DNA of 64,000 nt, taken from NCBI RefSeq assembly GCF_037044555.1, contig NZ_CP146275.1:1654501-1718500 (forward strand). Direction: 5' to 3'. Below the pieces are notes generated by a model. That model worked only from the letters and a program-made list of their open reading frames with translations, was not told where the DNA came from and did not search any database. Below are positions 1-11,367 of this stretch, one piece after another. The translations under genes were made by a program, and so were the position numbers. How positions within the stretch are numbered: the stretch's first letter is position 1; each line of letters starts with the position of its first letter. Source of the DNA: Pelagibacterium nitratireducens (lineage in GTDB: Bacteria > Pseudomonadota > Alphaproteobacteria > Rhizobiales > Devosiaceae).

Positions 1-1
1 G

Positions 2-460
2 CTGGTTTCCGATCTCATGGCGGCTGGTGCCGGCTCGGCGATGCAGGGCGTTTACGGCACGTCGAACTGGTACTGGAGCATGCAGGATGAAGGCTCGAAA
101 GCCTTTACCGCTTCATTCGGCGCCAAATTCGGGTCGCCCCCCAGTCAGGCGGCGCATACCGCATATGTCCAGACGCTGCTTTATGCGGATGCCGTGGAAC
201 GGGCCGGTACATTCTATCCGCCCGAGGTCATTGCCGCGCTTGAAGATTTCGAGTTCGACGGCATGGGCAATGGTCCGACCCTTTATCGTGGGTCCGATCA
301 CCAGTGCTTCAAGGACGTTCTGGTCGTTCAGGGCAAGGAGCAGCCATCCAACGAGTTCGACCTTCTCGAAGTGGTGAATACCGCCTCGCGTGACAGTGTC
401 ACCTACGATCCGTCGATCTTCGGCGGGGAGTTGGGCTCGGCCGACCCGCAAATGTGCTGA
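2..460 (+). CDS. ABC transporter substrate-binding protein, C-terminal part (branched-chain amino acid/amide type)
   Basis: The reading frame is already open at the left edge, so only the last 152 residues are present and no start can be given. The fragment resembles the C-terminal lobe of type I periplasmic binding proteins (Leu/Ile/Val-binding family), with a YRGSDHQ segment near the end and a short acidic, Cys-terminated tail. LivH, LivM, LivG and LivF homologues follow in the same direction, so this is inferred to be the periplasmic receptor of that importer. The ligand cannot be read from the sequence: amino acids, amides, urea or short-chain acids are all possible in this family. Confidence 0.85.
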   Translation: MVSDLMAAGAGSAMQGVYGTSNWYWSMQDEGSKAFTASFGAKFGSPPSQAAHTAYVQTLLYADAVERAGTFYPPEVIAALEDFEFDGMGNGPTLYRGSDHQCFKDVLVVQGKEQPSNEFDLLEVVNTASRDSVTYDPSIFGGELGSADPQMC

Positions 461-532
461 TGCCGCACTGACGGTGGTTTGCATGTCCGGCCGCCGCGGT
501 GGCCGGACAAACCTACATCTGGAGCCAAATCG

Positions 533-1561
533 ATGGATGCGATTCTCGCGCAATTGCTCAACGGGCTGGACAAGGGCGGCGCTTACGCCCTGATCGCCTT
601 GGGTCTCACTCTGGTTTTCGGCACTTTGGGTGTCGTTAATTTCGCTCACGGCGCGCTGTTCATGCTCGGCGCCTTCTGCGCGGTCACGTTCCGTGCCCTG
701 ATTACGATGGAAAGCGTCACGATCGACGAAACCCAGCTTTCGCCCTGGGGGGCTCCTCTCGAAATTCGCACGCCGATGGCCGAAACCTGGTTCGGCGATT
801 TCGGCGCGGTACTCGTTGATTATTCGGTGCCTTTTTCGATTCTTCTGGCCATTCCTGTCATGCTGATCATCGGCGTGGCGATGGAACGGGGGCTGATCAA
901 GCATTTCTACAAACGCCCGCATGCCGAACAGATCCTGGTGACCTTTGGTTTGGCCATTGTCCTGCAGGAAGTGGTCAAGGCGTTTTTCGGTCCCAATCCA
1001 TGGCCGCAACCCATTCCGTCCGACCTGCGGGGCGCCACCGACGTGGGTGTCCTTTTCGGAATGCAGGCGGGCGCGGTCACATATCCGCTTTGGCGGCTGG
1101 TCTATCTTGGCTTTTCGCTCGCCGTTCTGGCTGCAGTGTTCGCATTCCTGCGCTTCACGACCTTCGGTATGGTGGTCCGTGCGGGCATGGCTGACCGCGA
1201 AACCGTCGGGTTACTCGGGATCAATATCGATCGCCGCTTTACGATCATGTTTGGATTGGCGGCGGTGGTGGCGGGGCTGGCAGGCGCCATGTATACGCCG
1301 CTGCTGCCGCCCAATTACAGCCTTGGCATGGATTTCCTGGTGCTTTCGTTCGTGGTCGTCGTGGTTGGTGGGATGGGCTCGCTGCCCGGCGCTGTCGCAG
1401 CCGGCTTCCTGCTCGGCATCCTGCAGTCCTTTGCATCAATGACGGCAATCAAGGCCATCATTCCCGGTATCGACCAGATCATCATCTATGCGGTGGCTGT
1501 GATCATTCTGCTTGTTCGTCCCCGTGGTCTGCTGGGCCGCCGTGGCGTGATGGAGGCCTGA
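533..1561 (+). CDS. livH: Branched-chain amino acid ABC transporter permease LivH
   Basis: This is an inner-membrane permease of 342 residues with the LivH hallmarks. The N-terminus ([20 protein letters not shown]) is followed by NFAHG and several long hydrophobic helices, and the C-terminus has the [13 protein letters not shown] loop, which contacts the ATPases. The ATG at 533 is chosen because GGAG at 521-524 sits at normal spacing; the frame is open further upstream from a TTG without support. The gene lies between the binding protein and livM and ends 1 base before livM. It forms the heteromeric pore with LivM. The substrate is not resolved. Confidence 0.95.
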   Translation: MDAILAQLLNGLDKGGAYALIALGLTLVFGTLGVVNFAHGALFMLGAFCAVTFRALITMESVTIDETQLSPWGAPLEIRTPMAETWFGDFGAVLVDYSVPFSILLAIPVMLIIGVAMERGLIKHFYKRPHAEQILVTFGLAIVLQEVVKAFFGPNPWPQPIPSDLRGATDVGVLFGMQAGAVTYPLWRLVYLGFSLAVLAAVFAFLRFTTFGMVVRAGMADRETVGLLGINIDRRFTIMFGLAAVVAGLAGAMYTPLLPPNYSLGMDFLVLSFVVVVVGGMGSLPGAVAAGFLLGILQSFASMTAIKAIIPGIDQIIIYAVAVIILLVRPRGLLGRRGVMEA

Positions 1562-1562
1562 G

Positions 1563-2714
1563 ATGGATTTCTTTCGACTCCCAAGGAACGAGTACGTCAC
1601 CCTTGCCGTCTTCTCGCTGGTGGTTCTCACCATGCCGATCTGGCTTCAGCCGTTAGGGGCGGCCTATCCCGGGCTCATGCAGCAATTCACGATCTTTGCG
1701 ATCTTTGCGGTGGGCTTCAATATTCTGTTTGGTCTCACTGGATATCTCAGCTTTGGCCATGCGGCCTTTCTGGGGGTCGGCTCCTATACGGCAGTCTGGT
1801 CTTTCAAGCTGCTGTCGATGGATGCCATTCCGGCGCTGATTTTCGCCATCGTCATGGCTGGCGTTTTTGCACTGGTCATCGGGTTTGTGTCGCTGCGCCG
1901 CTCGGGCATCTACTTTTCAATCCTGACCCTGGCGTTTGCCCAGATGAGCTATAACCTTGCCTATTCGGTGCTCACGCCCATCACCAACGGCGAAACGGCG
2001 TTGCAACTTGCTGGCTCGGACCCGCGCGTGCTCGACACCCTCTTTGCCGTCGGGACGTCATCGGCAATTCCTTCACCAAGCCTTCTGGGCAACACCCTGG
2101 GAGGCATGGGGGGATTTTATCTCTGTGCCGTGATCCTGCTGGTGGTATTCTTCATCGCCCAGAAGATATTCACCTCGCCTTTCGGAATGATGTTGCGCGC
2201 GGTCAAATCCAACCAGACGCGGCTGTCCTATACTGGCGTGAACACACGTCCCTATACGTTGGCCGCCTTCGTTATTTCCGGCATGTATGCCGGCTTGGCC
2301 GGTGGTCTGCTGGCGGTAACCGATCCGCTGGCTGGTGCCGAGCGCATGCAATGGACAGCTTCGGGTGAGGTTGTTCTGATGACCATTCTCGGCGGGGTTG
2401 GCACGTTGATCGGCCCGGTCATCGGGGCATGGCTGATCAAATTCATGGAAAACATCTTCTCGGCCTACAACGATCGTATCCTTCAGTTCTATTTCGACTG
2501 GATGCCCGACGGAATTCAGGACTTTGCGGTCACTGTGGCGTCGAAATTCGTGGGCGAGGGCTGGAAGCTGACGGAGGGACTGGTCTTCGTACTGGTGGTC
2601 GTGTTCCTTCCGGGCGGCATCATGGAAGGTGTCCGTCGCATCCGCTCGATGTTCGGCAACCGCCGCAAGCACCAAGAGACGCCGGCCAAACTCAGCACAT
2701 CCGCAGCAGAATAG
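1563..2714 (+). CDS. livM: Branched-chain amino acid ABC transporter permease LivM
   Basis: This is the second membrane subunit of the importer, 383 residues long. It shows the family signatures [19 protein letters not shown] near residue 55 and [15 protein letters not shown] near residue 280. The start follows GGAGG inside the end of livH. The C-terminal portion (about residues 300-383) is longer than in minimal LivM proteins. It carries a further hydrophobic helix and a basic, hydrophilic tail. It pairs with LivH and is energised by LivG and LivF. Confidence 0.95.
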   Translation: MDFFRLPRNEYVTLAVFSLVVLTMPIWLQPLGAAYPGLMQQFTIFAIFAVGFNILFGLTGYLSFGHAAFLGVGSYTAVWSFKLLSMDAIPALIFAIVMAGVFALVIGFVSLRRSGIYFSILTLAFAQMSYNLAYSVLTPITNGETALQLAGSDPRVLDTLFAVGTSSAIPSPSLLGNTLGGMGGFYLCAVILLVVFFIAQKIFTSPFGMMLRAVKSNQTRLSYTGVNTRPYTLAAFVISGMYAGLAGGLLAVTDPLAGAERMQWTASGEVVLMTILGGVGTLIGPVIGAWLIKFMENIFSAYNDRILQFYFDWMPDGIQDFAVTVASKFVGEGWKLTEGLVFVLVVVFLPGGIMEGVRRIRSMFGNRRKHQETPAKLSTSAAE

Positions 2715-2724
2715 GAGATTGGTC

Positions 2725-3492
2725 ATGGAAACCAAAAAAAACGTCGTTCTGCATGTCGCCGATGTGCACAAGAATTTCGGTGGTCTGCATGCTCTTGCCG
2801 ATATCGACCTGCAGGTCGAGGAGGGCCAGACCCACGCGATCATCGGCCCGAACGGGGCGGGCAAATCGACTTTGCTCAATGTCATCATCGGGCGCATTCC
2901 GCCCACCAGCGGCGCCGTGGTGTTCGACGGCACCGTGCTGACCGGAAAACAGCCACATGAAATCAATCAGTTGGGTGTCAGCCGCGTGTTTCAGACACCG
3001 GAAATTTTTTCCGATCTTTCCGTTCTCCAGAATGTCATGACGCCGGCGTTCGCAAAGCGCGACGGTGCATTCAAAATCAATCTGGCCAAGCCCTTCGAGC
3101 GAGAGACAGCATTGCGCCAGGAGGCCGAAGCGACGCTTGAAGACGTCGGATTGGTCGAGCGGCGCGGTGCCCATGCGGGCTCCCTGTCGCGCGGCGACAA
3201 ACGGCGGTTGGAACTGGCGATGTGCCTCATCCAGAAGCCACGTCTGCTGTTGCTGGACGAGCCGACGGCGGGAATGAGCCGTCATGACACCAACACGACA
3301 ATCGAGCTGCTCAAGAAGATCAAGAGCCGCGGCATGACCAAGGTGATCATCGAGCACGATATGCACGTCGTCTTTTCGCTGGCCGACAGGATTTCGGTGC
3401 TGGCCGGAGGCCGGATCATTGCCGAGGGTTTGCCAGAGGATGTGCGCGGCGATCCACGCGTGCAGGAAGCTTATCTGGGAGGAGCGCATTGA
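2725..3492 (+). CDS. livG: Branched-chain amino acid ABC transporter ATP-binding protein LivG
   Basis: This cytoplasmic ATPase subunit has 255 residues. Walker A is GPNGAGKST, the signature is LSRGDKRRLE (the LivG variant of LSGGQ), and Walker B is LLLDEPTAGM followed by the H-loop in IEHDMHVVF. The ATG at 2725 has GGAG at 2714-2717 in front of it. The frame extends upstream into livM, but the conserved start matches this ATG. Its stop overlaps the livF start (TGATG), which indicates translational coupling. Confidence 0.95.
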   Translation: METKKNVVLHVADVHKNFGGLHALADIDLQVEEGQTHAIIGPNGAGKSTLLNVIIGRIPPTSGAVVFDGTVLTGKQPHEINQLGVSRVFQTPEIFSDLSVLQNVMTPAFAKRDGAFKINLAKPFERETALRQEAEATLEDVGLVERRGAHAGSLSRGDKRRLELAMCLIQKPRLLLLDEPTAGMSRHDTNTTIELLKKIKSRGMTKVIIEHDMHVVFSLADRISVLAGGRIIAEGLPEDVRGDPRVQEAYLGGAH

Positions 3493-4247
3493 TGAACGCC
3501 GTCTCGACAAACATGAAGCCGGAAGCAGCCGTCCCTGCCGATTCACCCTTTCTCTCGGTCAAGGACGTCCACGCCTATTATGGCGAGAGCTACATCGTCC
3601 AGGGGGTGACCTTCGAGGTGCCGTATGGGCAAATTCTGGCGCTACTGGGGCGCAATGGCGCGGGCAAGACATCGACGCTGCGTACCATTGCGCGGCTCGA
3701 CAATCCCACTGTGCATCAGGGGGAGATTTGGCTCGACGGCCAGCCCATTCATGGCATGAAGGCCTTTGAAGCGGCCCGGTCCGGTATCCAGCTGGTCCCG
3801 GAAGACCGGCGGATCATTCAGGGGCTGTCGGTTGAAGAAAATCTTGCTCTTGCCCAGGTGGCGCCGGGTGCCGGGTGGGACCTCGATCGCATTTACGGCC
3901 ATTTCCCTCGCCTTGCCGAGCGCCGCCGGCAGGAGGGCACGACGCTGTCGGGTGGGGAGCAGCAAATGCTCGCCATTGCCCGGGCCCTGGCCAGAGACCT
4001 CAAGCTCCTGTTGCTCGATGAGCCTTATGAAGGGCTCGCGCCGGTTATCGTCCAGGAAATCGAAACCATCCTGCACGAGATCAAGGAACTGGGCATCACA
4101 ACCATCATCGTGGAGCAGAACGCGATTGCGGCCCTCAAGCTGGCCGATCGGGCCGTTATCCTCGATACGGGCGAGGTGGCATTTTCGGGGAGCGCTCGCG
4201 AAGTGCTCGACAACGCCGAGTTGCGGCAAGAATACCTCGCCATTTAG
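3492..4247 (+). CDS. livF: Branched-chain amino acid ABC transporter ATP-binding protein LivF
   Basis: This is the second ATPase of the importer, 251 residues. Walker A is GRNGAGKTS, the signature is LSGGEQQML, Walker B is [12 protein letters not shown], and the H-loop region is IIVEQN. The ATG at 3492 overlaps the livG stop by one base. A TTG three bases earlier is in frame but is the less likely start. The stop codon is embedded in the AGGAGG that serves acs, so livF and acs are almost certainly on one transcript. Confidence 0.95.
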   Translation: MNAVSTNMKPEAAVPADSPFLSVKDVHAYYGESYIVQGVTFEVPYGQILALLGRNGAGKTSTLRTIARLDNPTVHQGEIWLDGQPIHGMKAFEAARSGIQLVPEDRRIIQGLSVEENLALAQVAPGAGWDLDRIYGHFPRLAERRRQEGTTLSGGEQQMLAIARALARDLKLLLLDEPYEGLAPVIVQEIETILHEIKELGITTIIVEQNAIAALKLADRAVILDTGEVAFSGSAREVLDNAELRQEYLAI

Positions 4248-4257
4248 GAGGATGGAT

Positions 4258-6186
<1,929 letters not shown>

Positions 6187-6240
6187 GAAACACGCGCCGC
6201 GGCATTGGCCGGCGGTGGGTATTTTCCAGGAAGAGAGCGG

Positions 6241-6267
6241 AGCCCCGGCCGTCGCCGGGGCTCTTTT
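6241..6267 (+). terminator. Intrinsic terminator of the liv-acs operon
   Basis: A 9-bp perfect stem (AGCCCCGGC at 6241-6249, GCCGGGGCT at 6254-6262) with a 4-base loop is followed by CTTTT. It lies 55 bases after the acs stop and touches the stop codon of the convergent permease gene, so it may also limit antisense read-through into that gene. Confidence 0.85.
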
Positions 6268-8306
6268 CATGCGGGCTGCGGATTGGTCCGGTCGTTGCGC
6301 CAAGCCAGCCAGGTATTGTGTCCCAGGATCGCAATGCAGCCCAGGAACCCGGCAATCTCGGCCGCCGGATAGGGAGACAGGCATCCAATGCCGCCCAGGC
6401 AGAGGAGCACTCTGAGAATGAGATGCATCCGGGTCTGGAAAAACCCTTCGAGCACAGCAACAAACGCCACGGTGCCGACCAGCGCCAAGGCGCCGTTCCA
6501 GACGACAGTGGGAAGTGGTCCACCTATGATGATTTCTGGGTTGAACACCATGAACATGGGAATGATGTAGAGGCCCTTGGCGAACTTCCAGGCCTGAATA
6601 CTGGTCTCCATCGGCCCGCTTCGTGCTATTGCTGCCGCTGCAAAACCGGCTAGCGCGACCGGTGGTGTTACGTTGGAATCCTGTGAATACCAGAACACCA
6701 CAAGATGCACGATCAGCAGCGGAATGCCGAACTCCTGATTGAGGGCTGGCCCCACCAGGATGATGATCACGATATAGGCTGCGGTGACCGGCAGACCGAA
6801 GCCGAGGATCAGGCTGGCGATAAGCACGAGCAGCAGGGCCAGCAGTACATATCCGCCAGAGAAAGCGAGCATCATCGAGGTGAATTTCAGGCCCAGCCCG
6901 GTCAGGCCGATAATGCCGACGATAATTCCGCCGATGGCGCAGGCAATCGTAACTGTCAGAGCGTTGCGCGCGCCGACCTCGCAGGCCTCAACCAGCTTCA
7001 GCCCTCCTAGCCTGAGAGCTTCACCAATTGCGGGCCGTTCGGTGCCATTTTCGCGCGGTGCGAAACGCAGCCAGTCGTAGCTTCCCTTGAGGACAGCGAC
7101 GATCAGCACCGAAATAACGGCCCAAAAGCCAACCCGCATTGGCGACATGCCAAGGATCAGCAAGTACATCAGGATCGCGAGTGGCACCATGAAGTGCCAG
7201 CCATTTTTCATCACCTCGCGCACTGAAGGCAATTCGCTGGCCGACATTCCTTTCATGTTCTGCTTGATGGCGATGATGTGGACGAAAAGATAGACCGTGA
7301 GAAAATAGAGAAATGCCGGAAAGATCGAGACCAGAACGATGTGAAGGTAGGGAACCCCCGTGTATTCGGCGATCAGGAACGCCCCGGCGCCCATCAGTGG
7401 CGGTGTTATCTGTCCACCGGTTGAAGCGGCTGCCTCGATGCCGCCGGCCTGAGCGGGCTTGTATCCAAGGCGCTTCATCAGTGGGATGGTGAAGGGGCCG
7501 GTGGTGACCACATTTGCAATTGTCGAACCCGAGATCGAACCCATCGCCGTTGACGCAACGACCGCTGCCTTGGCCGGTCCGCCCCGGCGGCGTCCGGTTG
7601 CGGCATAGGCAAGTTCGATGAAGAACTGGCCGGCCCCGGTGACTTCAAGCACGGCACCGAACAGCACGAAAATGAAGACATAGGTTGCGGCAACACCAAG
7701 CGGGAGCCCGAAAATCCCTTCCTGTCCGAGATAGAGCTGTGCTGCCAGGCGATCGATGGGATAGCCCCGGTGACTGAGAATGCCGGGCATGATGTCGCCC
7801 AGCCATGGCAAGGGGCCATTGGGGCCAGCCATTGCGTAGAGGATAAAGACGATGCCGATGATGGTAATGCCTTTGCCCACCACGCGTCGGCTCGCTTCGA
7901 GCAGGGTGATAACCGCGATTACGCCCACGGTGACGTCGGTCGAACTCCAGAACCCGGCCCTGTCGATGATGTCGTTGAGAAAAACAGCGATATAGAAGCC
8001 CGATACGATCGCCAGGGCAAAAAACGCCGTGTCGACCAGGGCTCCTATTGGGCCTTGCTTACGGTGCGGGCCGGCGACAGGGAACACCAGAAAGGCGATC
8101 ATCAGGATAAAGCCCAGATGGATCGAACGCTGATAGAAAAGGCCGAGCGGGTTGATGCCCGCCGTGTAGAGCTGAAACAACACCAGGGCGACCGACAGAA
8201 TTATCACCGCAAGGCGAATGGGCCAGGGGCGCTCGACCACGGCACTGGCCGGCGGCGGAATGTCGGGCGCCAATCGGCCCTTCTGCCGGAAGGTTGATTT
8301 CAGCAT
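6267..8306 (-). CDS. TRAP transporter permease, fused 4TM/12TM (TAXI type)
   Basis: This is a secondary transporter membrane protein of 679 residues. About the first 170 residues hold the small DctQ-like helical part and the remainder the DctM-like 12-helix part, as in the TRAP 4TM/12TM fusion family. Conserved stretches include the TAxMGSISGS-like segment (residues 250-258) and GGQITPPLMGAGAFL near residue 293. GGGAG lies 6-7 bases before the ATG at 8306. Its start overlaps the end of the DUF1850 gene by 7 bases and the binding-protein gene lies just upstream, so the three genes form one operon. The substrate is unknown; TAXI systems move dicarboxylates, glutamate and other organic acids. 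Confidence 0.95.
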   Translation of the reverse strand: MLKSTFRQKGRLAPDIPPPASAVVERPWPIRLAVIILSVALVLFQLYTAGINPLGLFYQRSIHLGFILMIAFLVFPVAGPHRKQGPIGALVDTAFFALAIVSGFYIAVFLNDIIDRAGFWSSTDVTVGVIAVITLLEASRRVVGKGITIIGIVFILYAMAGPNGPLPWLGDIMPGILSHRGYPIDRLAAQLYLGQEGIFGLPLGVAATYVFIFVLFGAVLEVTGAGQFFIELAYAATGRRRGGPAKAAVVASTAMGSISGSTIANVVTTGPFTIPLMKRLGYKPAQAGGIEAAASTGGQITPPLMGAGAFLIAEYTGVPYLHIVLVSIFPAFLYFLTVYLFVHIIAIKQNMKGMSASELPSVREVMKNGWHFMVPLAILMYLLILGMSPMRVGFWAVISVLIVAVLKGSYDWLRFAPRENGTERPAIGEALRLGGLKLVEACEVGARNALTVTIACAIGGIIVGIIGLTGLGLKFTSMMLAFSGGYVLLALLLVLIASLILGFGLPVTAAYIVIIILVGPALNQEFGIPLLIVHLVVFWYSQDSNVTPPVALAGFAAAAIARSGPMETSIQAWKFAKGLYIIPMFMVFNPEIIIGGPLPTVVWNGALALVGTVAFVAVLEGFFQTRMHLILRVLLCLGGIGCLSPYPAAEIAGFLGCIAILGHNTWLAWRNDRTNPQPA

Positions 8307-8809
8307 GAATTTTCTCCCTCGTGTCCTGCGCTATTCAGGACGATGCGCACGGCTTGCCGTGGCGCTATGGCAGACAAGTTCTCGTCTCGCTGATTCAGGA
8401 TGATCCTGTGGTCGACCCCTGGTGCTCCGACCCGGAGCCGAAGGCAATTGTCGGGCACGGGCTCGTCGATATTTTCGATCCAGTATCCGCCTTCGGGTGC
8501 AGAAATCATGGTGCCCCGGCCCGGAATATGGCCCAGCCCTGCTGCAAAATCGGGTTGGTGGGATCGCTCGAGTACCATTTGCCCTTGGCGCGCGACAAAA
8601 CAGTCGCGGACGAGGAAATGTTGGACCGAATGATTCCAGAAAATGCACCATCGCGAGCCGTTTGCGACCGGCTCCTCGAAGATGGTTTCTCCGTCTTCCC
8701 CGAAAACTTCCAGCATAAGGCCGGTAGTTTGATCGCACAGCGCCGCGGTTGACAGGGTCAGGGCGAGCACCAGGCTCGCCCCACCCATCGTGCCGTTAGG
8801 GCCGAGCAT
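8300..8809 (-). CDS. DUF1850 domain-containing TRAP-associated protein
   Basis: This is a small protein of 169 residues with an N-terminal hydrophobic segment (residues 8-25) that looks like a signal peptide or membrane anchor. A conserved core follows, with a W-N-HSVQ motif and an acidic-aromatic stretch (EGGYWIEN), as in DUF1850 proteins. That family is repeatedly found between TAXI binding proteins and fused TRAP permeases, exactly as here. The ATG at 8809 lies inside the end of the binding-protein gene (14-base overlap); ATG at 8788 is an alternative, and neither has a clear ribosome-binding site, which suggests coupling. Its role is unknown; an accessory subunit of the transporter is an inference from position. 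Confidence 0.75.
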   Translation of the reverse strand: MLGPNGTMGGASLVLALTLSTAALCDQTTGLMLEVFGEDGETIFEEPVANGSRWCIFWNHSVQHFLVRDCFVARQGQMVLERSHQPDFAAGLGHIPGRGTMISAPEGGYWIENIDEPVPDNCLRLRVGAPGVDHRIILNQRDENLSAIAPRQAVRIVLNSAGHEGENSC

Positions 8810-9758
8810 TTTCGGGAATGTCCGCTCCGACTTCCTCGTAGTAGCGGATCGCCCCGGGATGCAGCGGGATCGGTGTTGCACCCAGAGAGAATTCGACTGT
8901 CGTGTCGTTGGCTGCAGGGTGGATCGCCCGCAGATAGTCGATCTGTTCGTGCAGAAGCTTGGTCACCTGATAGGCCAGCTCTTCGTCCATGCCGGCGCTG
9001 ACGACCAGTGCGTTGGGGATGCCGACCGTCGGCGTTTCAGTGTCGACGCCTTCATAGCTGTTGGCGGGAAGAACGTAGTCGGCAAAGATCGGCTCGACGT
9101 CCTTGGCCGCCGCGATTTCATCCTCACTCAACGGAATCAAACGAATTGCGCGGGCCACGGCCAGTGACATGATCGAAGACGTCGGAGGACCAACGCTCCA
9201 GATGCCGGCATCGATATCGCCATCGCGCAGGGCATCGGCGGTTTCGTTGAAGTTGAGGCGCTGTGCAGCAGCCAGATCCTCATAGGTGATGCCATTGGCG
9301 TTGAGGATAGCCTGGGCGTTGAGTTCGGTGCCTGAACCGGGCGCGCCGACCGAAACGCGTTTGCCGACCAGGTCGGAAAGGCCTTCGATGTCGGAATCGG
9401 CGGGGACGACGATCTGCACGGCATTGGGATAAAGGGCGCCCAGGGACAGGATATCGACCTGCCGGCCTTCCAGCGCTCCTGTTCCTGTATATGCCTGATA
9501 GACGGTATCGCCGAGGGCGATTGCGAAGTCCGCAGCTCCCTGCTGTATCAGAGCCATGTTCTCGACCGAAGCGCCGGTAACTTCGGCAACAGCGCTGTAG
9601 CCTTCGAGATTCTCGGTGATCAGCTCGGCAAGGCCGCCACCAATCGGATAATAGGCGCCGCCGGTTCCACCGGTTGCGATGGAGAGTTGCTGTTGGGCGA
9701 ACGCGGGTGCGCTCACCGCCAGCGCGCCGATTACGGCGCAGGCTGTCAGAAGTTTCAT
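8796..9758 (-). CDS. TAXI family TRAP transporter solute-binding protein
   Basis: This is the periplasmic receptor, 320 residues long, with a clear signal peptide ending at AFAQ (about residue 20). The TAXI hallmark ATGGTGGAYYPIGGG follows near residue 26. Later segments (SVGAPGSGTE, and DAGIWSVGPPTSSI) fit the same family. The ATG at 9758 is preceded by GGGAGGA at good spacing. It is the first gene of the transporter operon and stands about 100 bases downstream of a consensus sigma-54 promoter. The ligand cannot be told from the sequence. Confidence 0.95.
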   Translation of the reverse strand: MKLLTACAVIGALAVSAPAFAQQQLSIATGGTGGAYYPIGGGLAELITENLEGYSAVAEVTGASVENMALIQQGAADFAIALGDTVYQAYTGTGALEGRQVDILSLGALYPNAVQIVVPADSDIEGLSDLVGKRVSVGAPGSGTELNAQAILNANGITYEDLAAAQRLNFNETADALRDGDIDAGIWSVGPPTSSIMSLAVARAIRLIPLSEDEIAAAKDVEPIFADYVLPANSYEGVDTETPTVGIPNALVVSAGMDEELAYQVTKLLHEQIDYLRAIHPAANDTTVEFSLGATPIPLHPGAIRYYEEVGADIPENARP

Positions 9759-9866
9759 TGTATCCTCCCAATTGCAGCCCATGGGACTGCCTGGTTCCTC
9801 TCTAGCGCCGGGCTCCCGGTCGCCACACCCGCCACGCTTCCTCTGCACGGCCGGTAATGCATCTAC

Positions 9867-9882
9867 TGCAATCGCTGTGCCA
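9867..9882 (-). promoter_or_regulatory. Sigma-54 (RpoN) -24/-12 promoter of the TAXI operon
   Basis: Read on the minus strand the site is TGGCACAGCGATTGCA, which matches the consensus TGGCAC-N5-TTGC at every invariant base. It points at the binding-protein gene, leaving a leader of roughly 95-100 bases. A sigma-54 activator with an intact GAFTGA loop is encoded immediately upstream. Confidence 0.85.
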
Positions 9883-9965
9883 AACAGCGCGATGATTTTT
9901 CGACTCCAGAAAATCCTTTCATTTCAAGTGATTGGGGTTTTGGGTGGCTATTTTGAATCAACGGC

Positions 9966-9984
9966 GTAAGCAAGAATTTGCCGA
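9966..9984. promoter_or_regulatory. Candidate activator-binding dyad 1 (upstream activator sequence)
   Basis: GTAAGCAA-N4-TTGCCGA contains the inverted repeat GCAA-N4-TTGC. It shares 16 of 19 positions outside the central spacer pattern with a second copy 31 bp away. It lies about 110-130 bp upstream of the inferred sigma-54 start site, the usual distance for a bacterial enhancer. Assignment to the neighbouring DctD-like regulator is inference. Confidence 0.55.
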
Positions 9985-9996
9985 GGTTTGGTAACA

Positions 9997-10015
9997 GTGA
10001 GCAATTTATTGCCGA
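9997..10015. promoter_or_regulatory. Candidate activator-binding dyad 2 (upstream activator sequence)
   Basis: GTGAGCAA-N4-TTGCCGA is the second copy of the dyad, offset by 31 bp (about three helical turns) from the first. It overlaps the stop codon of the response-regulator gene. Paired sites on one helix face are typical of DctD/NtrC-like activators. Confidence 0.55.
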
Positions 10016-11367
10016 TGTTGGTCTTCGGCCTCCCGTCTCCGGATGCCAAGTCGCGTCATTTTTTCGTTGAGCGTCCTGCGGGGGACCCCGAGCTTTTCGA
10101 TCACCTCGCTGATACGGCCGCCGCTGTCGGCCAAGGCGCGCTCGATTATACGACGCTCAAAGGCCTCGAGCTGCTGGGCCAGGGGCATGATGTCAGCAAG
10201 TTCGATGGGACGGGCGATATCGGACGCCGCAAAACTGCTCAAGCCGAGCGCATGCCGCTCGGCCACGTTTCGCAGTTCACGCACATTGCCGGGCCAGTCA
10301 TGCCGTATCAGTGCATCGAGCGTGGCTCCTTTGAGTGGCCGCGGTTCGCGATTGTGGCTGCGCGCCGCTTCCCCTGCGAAATACTCGAAAAGAAGCGGAA
10401 TATCATCGCGCCGGTCGCGCAACGGCGGGATGGTGAGTTCGACGACCGAAAGCCGGAAATAGAGGTCCGAGCGAAAGGCACCCGCGTTGCTTTCGGCTTT
10501 CAGATCGCGCTTTGTGGCAGCGATGGTGCGAAAATCGACAGGAATTGAGCTGTTGGATCCAAGGCGTTCGATGGCGCGTTCCTGCAGCGCTCTCAACAGC
10601 TTGGCCTGCATTGTCAAAGGCATCGATTCAACTTCGTCGAGCAGAAGAGTGCCCCCGTTCGCGTGCTCGATCTTGCCGATCCTGCGGCCTGCAGCGCCGG
10701 TAAAGGCGCCGGCTTCGTGCCCGAACATTTCGGTTTCCACCATGGTATCGGGGATGGCCGAGCAATTGACGGCGACGTAATTGCCGGTCGAGCGGCGGCC
10801 CAGCTCGTGCAGGCATCGCGCTATGAGATCCTTGCCCGATCCGGTTTCCCCATAGAGCACGACGCTCACATCGGTTGCGGCGATTTCCGAAACCGCTTCG
10901 CGAAGGCGCTCGATCTCGCGCGATGTGCCCAGAATTCTGTTGCGCAAGCCATCGGAAGGGGCAGTCGAGGCCAGGTGCCGGTTTTCCAATATTAGACGGC
11001 GTTTTTCGGTCGCGCGGCGGACTGTCTGGGCGAGACGCTCGGGATCGAAAGGTTTCTCGATGAAATCATAGGCGCCGATCCGCATCGCCTCCACGGCACT
11101 TTCGATGTCGCCCTGACCAGTCATGAGGATCACGGGTATATCGGGATCGATTTCCAGGATTTGTCGCAACAATTCCATCCCGTCCATGGATGGCATGCGC
11201 AAGTCCGTAAGAACGATACCGTTGAGCCCGGCCGAGATGTACTCAAGAGCCGATTGGCCCGATGCGAAGCTTCGTGCATCATGACCGGCAACGCCGAGCC
11301 ATTGCTGGACGGCATGACGCATGGGCTCTTCGTCGTCGACAAAAAAGACGGTTTGACGTTCAGCCAT
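10006..11367 (-). CDS. dctD: Sigma-54-dependent response regulator, DctD-like
   Basis: This regulator of 453 residues has three domains. The receiver (about residues 5-120) carries the phospho-acceptor Asp in VLTDLRMP. The AAA+ domain (about 145-380) has Walker A GETGSGKD, the sigma-54 contact loop GAFTGA at residues 220-225, and GGTLLLDEVES. The Fis-type HTH ends in RTLNEKMTRLGI. The ATG at 11367 overlaps the kinase stop by 8 bases, so kinase and regulator are co-translated. Its likely targets are the two dyads and the sigma-54 promoter just downstream. The name is by similarity to DctD; the true signal may not be C4-dicarboxylate. Confidence 0.9.
   Translation of the reverse strand: MAERQTVFFVDDEEPMRHAVQQWLGVAGHDARSFASGQSALEYISAGLNGIVLTDLRMPSMDGMELLRQILEIDPDIPVILMTGQGDIESAVEAMRIGAYDFIEKPFDPERLAQTVRRATEKRRLILENRHLASTAPSDGLRNRILGTSREIERLREAVSEIAATDVSVVLYGETGSGKDLIARCLHELGRRSTGNYVAVNCSAIPDTMVETEMFGHEAGAFTGAAGRRIGKIEHANGGTLLLDEVESMPLTMQAKLLRALQERAIERLGSNSSIPVDFRTIAATKRDLKAESNAGAFRSDLYFRLSVVELTIPPLRDRRDDIPLLFEYFAGEAARSHNREPRPLKGATLDALIRHDWPGNVRELRNVAERHALGLSSFAASDIARPIELADIMPLAQQLEAFERRIIERALADSGGRISEVIEKLGVPRRTLNEKMTRLGIRRREAEDQHRQ

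Noticed and set aside
3766..4257. In-frame N-terminal extension of acetyl-CoA synthetase into livF
   Set aside because: The extension is an alternative-frame read of livF with no family match, and AGGAGG at 4246 marks the true acs start.
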